A stretch of DNA of 64,000 nt from CAVSKL01 sp963728475 [NCBI: Candidatus Eiseniibacteriota bacterium] (GTDB lineage: Bacteria; Eisenbacteria; RBG-16-71-46; JABDJR01): positions 124,001-188,000 of the forward strand of contig CAVSKL010000001.1 of assembly GCA_963728475.1 (NCBI GenBank). Direction: 5' to 3'. The notes beneath the pieces are model-generated. The model saw only the letters and a list, made by a program, of their open reading frames with translations, was not told where the DNA came from and did not search any database. Below, piece after piece: positions 62,503-64,000 of this stretch. Position 1 is the first letter of the stretch, and every line of letters starts with the position of its first letter. A program made the translations under genes and the position numbers.

Positions 62503-64000
62503 TCACTTATCATGACTATCGTCACGCCAGGATGCGGATCGGGCCAGGCCGTGCTTCCGGAGCTTGTTGTGAAGATTGGTCCGCGAGATGCCGAGCCGGG
62601 CGGCGGCCCGGGCCACCACCCCGTCGCTTTCGGCCAGCGCCCCCAGGATGACGCCCTTCTCGTACACCTCCACCGCGTCGGGGAGGGGGAGGCCGGGGTC
62701 CGGAGCCTCGGAGCGGGGACGCGAGGGCGCGGGGCTCACCGCGAGGTCCTCGACCTCGATCCGTTCGCCGCTCCGCTTGAGCAACAAGCTCCGCTCGATC
62801 ACGTTCCGGAGTTCCCGCACGTTCCCCGGCCAGTCGTAGGCGGCCAGCGCCGCCTCGGCCGCCGGCGAGAATCCGGCCACCCGGCGGTTGGTCTCGCGCG
62901 CCAGCTCCTCCAGGAAGCGCGTGGCCAGGGGGAGGACGTCCTCGCGGCGGCGGCGCAGCGGCGGCACGGTGAGGCTGATCACGTTCAGCCGGTAGTAGAG
63001 GTCCTCGCGGAAGCGGCCGGTGGAGACGCTGGCGGTGAGGTCGGCGTTGGTGGCCGCGATCACCCGCACGTTCACCGGGCGGTCCCGGTTCTCTCCCACC
63101 CGGCGCACCCGTCGCCGCTCGAGCACGGTGAGGAGCTTGACCTGGAGTTCCGGCGGAAGCTCGGCGATCTCGTCGAGGAGGATGGTGCCGCGGTCGGCTT
63201 CCTCGAAGAGCCCCGACCGCTCGCGGTCGGCCCCGGTGAAGGCGCCGCGGGCGTGGCCGAAGAGTTCGCTCTCGATCAGGCTCGGCGCCACCGCCCCGCA
63301 GTTGATCTCCACGAACGGACCCTGCCCGCGGGCGCTCAGACTGTGGAGGATGCGCGCGGCCAGGCTCTTCCCGGTGCCGCTCTCCCCCAGCAGCAGGACG
63401 GTGGCGTCGGTGGCGGCGGCGGCCTCGACCTGCTGGGCCAGCCGCCGCATGGAGGGGCTCGGGCCCCGGATCCAGGCGATGTCGGGGCGGCTCCGCCCGC
63501 CCGACTCGAGCTGCTTCACCCGCCGGCCGAGGGTCCGCGCTTCGTCCTGGAGCTTCTTCAGCAAGTCCGCGTTCCGGATGAAGAGCCCGGCCTGGATGGC
63601 CAGGGTCGAGAGGAGCTTGAGATCGCCGGCGGTGAAGAGATCCCCGAGCTCCCGCTTGCCCAGGCAGATCGCCCCCAGCACCTCGGTGTTGGCCACCAGC
63701 GGCGCCGCGATGAAGGCGCGCGGAAAATCGCCGCTGGCGGCGCGCGCGGTGAGCCGCCCCTTGCGGTCGGTGGGCTCGAGCCGCCCCACCAGGGCCCGCG
63801 GGAGGTCGTCCATCACGGTGGGAAGCCCCCCCTCGGCGATCAGGGGCTCGAGAAGGTGCACGGTCAAGAACTCGGCCACCGAGGGCTTCATCCCGTCGAG
63901 GGCGGTGGTGGCGAGCCGGCCGAACCCGTCCCGCCGCGCCACCCAGCCGCCGTCGGCTCGGAAGATGGTGCGGGTCTCCTGCAACAGGTAGGGGTCGAGA
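62503..64000 (-). CDS. Sigma-54-dependent activator (GAF-AAA+-Fis), partial
   Basis: The frame is open to the right edge, so the N-terminus is outside the window; a TTG at 63984 is an internal codon more likely than a start, since LDPYLLQETRT reads on upstream. A GAF-like domain (ending ADLLKKLQDEA) is followed by the AAA+ domain: Walker A GESGTGKS, the sigma-54 loop GAFTGADRERSG, Walker B GTILLDEIAEL and arginine finger region REDLYYRLN. A Fis-type helix-turn-helix ends it (ARLGISRTNLHNKLRKHG). It opens sigma-54 promoters, one of which lies just downstream. The GAF domain probably senses its signal. Confidence 0.93.
   Translation of the reverse strand, partial: LDPYLLQETRTIFRADGGWVARRDGFGRLATTALDGMKPSVAEFLTVHLLEPLIAEGGLPTVMDDLPRALVGRLEPTDRKGRLTARAASGDFPRAFIAAPLVANTEVLGAICLGKRELGDLFTAGDLKLLSTLAIQAGLFIRNADLLKKLQDEARTLGRRVKQLESGGRSRPDIAWIRGPSPSMRRLAQQVEAAAATDATVLLLGESGTGKSLAARILHSLSARGQGPFVEINCGAVAPSLIESELFGHARGAFTGADRERSGLFEEADRGTILLDEIAELPPELQVKLLTVLERRRVRRVGENRDRPVNVRVIAATNADLTASVSTGRFREDLYYRLNVISLTVPPLRRRREDVLPLATRFLEELARETNRRVAGFSPAAEAALAAYDWPGNVRELRNVIERSLLLKRSGERIEVEDLAVSPAPSRPRSEAPDPGLPLPDAVEVYEKGVILGALAESDGVVARAAARLGISRTNLHNKLRKHGLARSASWRDDSHDK

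Overview
The window is GC-rich (roughly 70%), densely coded DNA of a Gram-negative bacterium. Signal peptides, lipoproteins, an outer-membrane barrel, RND efflux pumps, and a secreted NHL protein ending in a Bacteroidetes/Eisenbacteria-like C-terminal sorting (FlgD-like) domain suggest the FCB/PVC-type deep phyla, for example Candidatus Eisenbacteria or Gemmatimonadota. This placement is inference; no rRNA or tRNA gene is present to test it.

Layout. (1) 1-1623: the 5' part of an unrecognised protein on the minus strand. (2) 1962-4956: a four-gene operon of thioredoxin-like protein, DUF4266 lipoprotein, DUF3570 barrel and ApbE flavin transferase; the DUF3570 protein carries a D-x-x-T-G-A-S sequence like the ApbE flavinylation motif. 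(3) 5051-9553: organophosphate-type MFS transporter, B12-binding radical SAM enzyme, and trpS. (4) 9598-18141: a minus-strand signalling island with two paralogous sugar-phosphate nucleotidyltransferases, a receiver lacking its phospho-acceptor Asp, two paralogous LuxR/NarL regulators and a CheR-PAS-GAF histidine kinase. (5) 18413-20495: ECF sigma factor, anti-sigma factor and a periplasmic protein. (6) 20740-28195: one membrane fusion protein with two RND pumps, followed by two secreted proteins. (7) 30507-40571: metabolic and envelope genes: methyltransferase plus geranylgeranyl-reductase-type enzyme, an S9D glutamyl endopeptidase overlapping a chalcone-isomerase-like gene, a DUF5715/LysM protein, YCII, a free-standing Lrp/AsnC ligand-binding domain, a DsbD-like N-domain lipoprotein, a redoxin lipoprotein, and a methyltransferase. 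A 133-bp tandem repeat lies between two of these.

(8) 40676-44795: a GGDEF-EAL protein, a CheY-like regulator and a histidine kinase whose three-helix sensor matches the ethylene-binding domain of plant ETR1, including the spacing of all copper/ethylene-site residues I could check. (9) 44888-48182: a PLP decarboxylase and a secreted NHL-repeat protein. (10) 48813-54400: the pyruvate dehydrogenase complex (E1, E2, E3). E1 is broken by about twenty single-base indels that look like sequence errors. (11) 54445-64000: amino-acid permease, then a signalling operon (PD40 lipoprotein, 25-residue membrane microprotein, histidine kinase, response regulator, SpoIIE phosphatase) preceded by a sigma-54-type -24/-12 site and a sigma-54 activator gene that runs off the right edge.

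The strongest leads for undescribed biology are the flavinylation-type operon, the ETR1-like kinase next to c-di-GMP machinery, and the sigma-54-linked PD40/microprotein/kinase/phosphatase operon.
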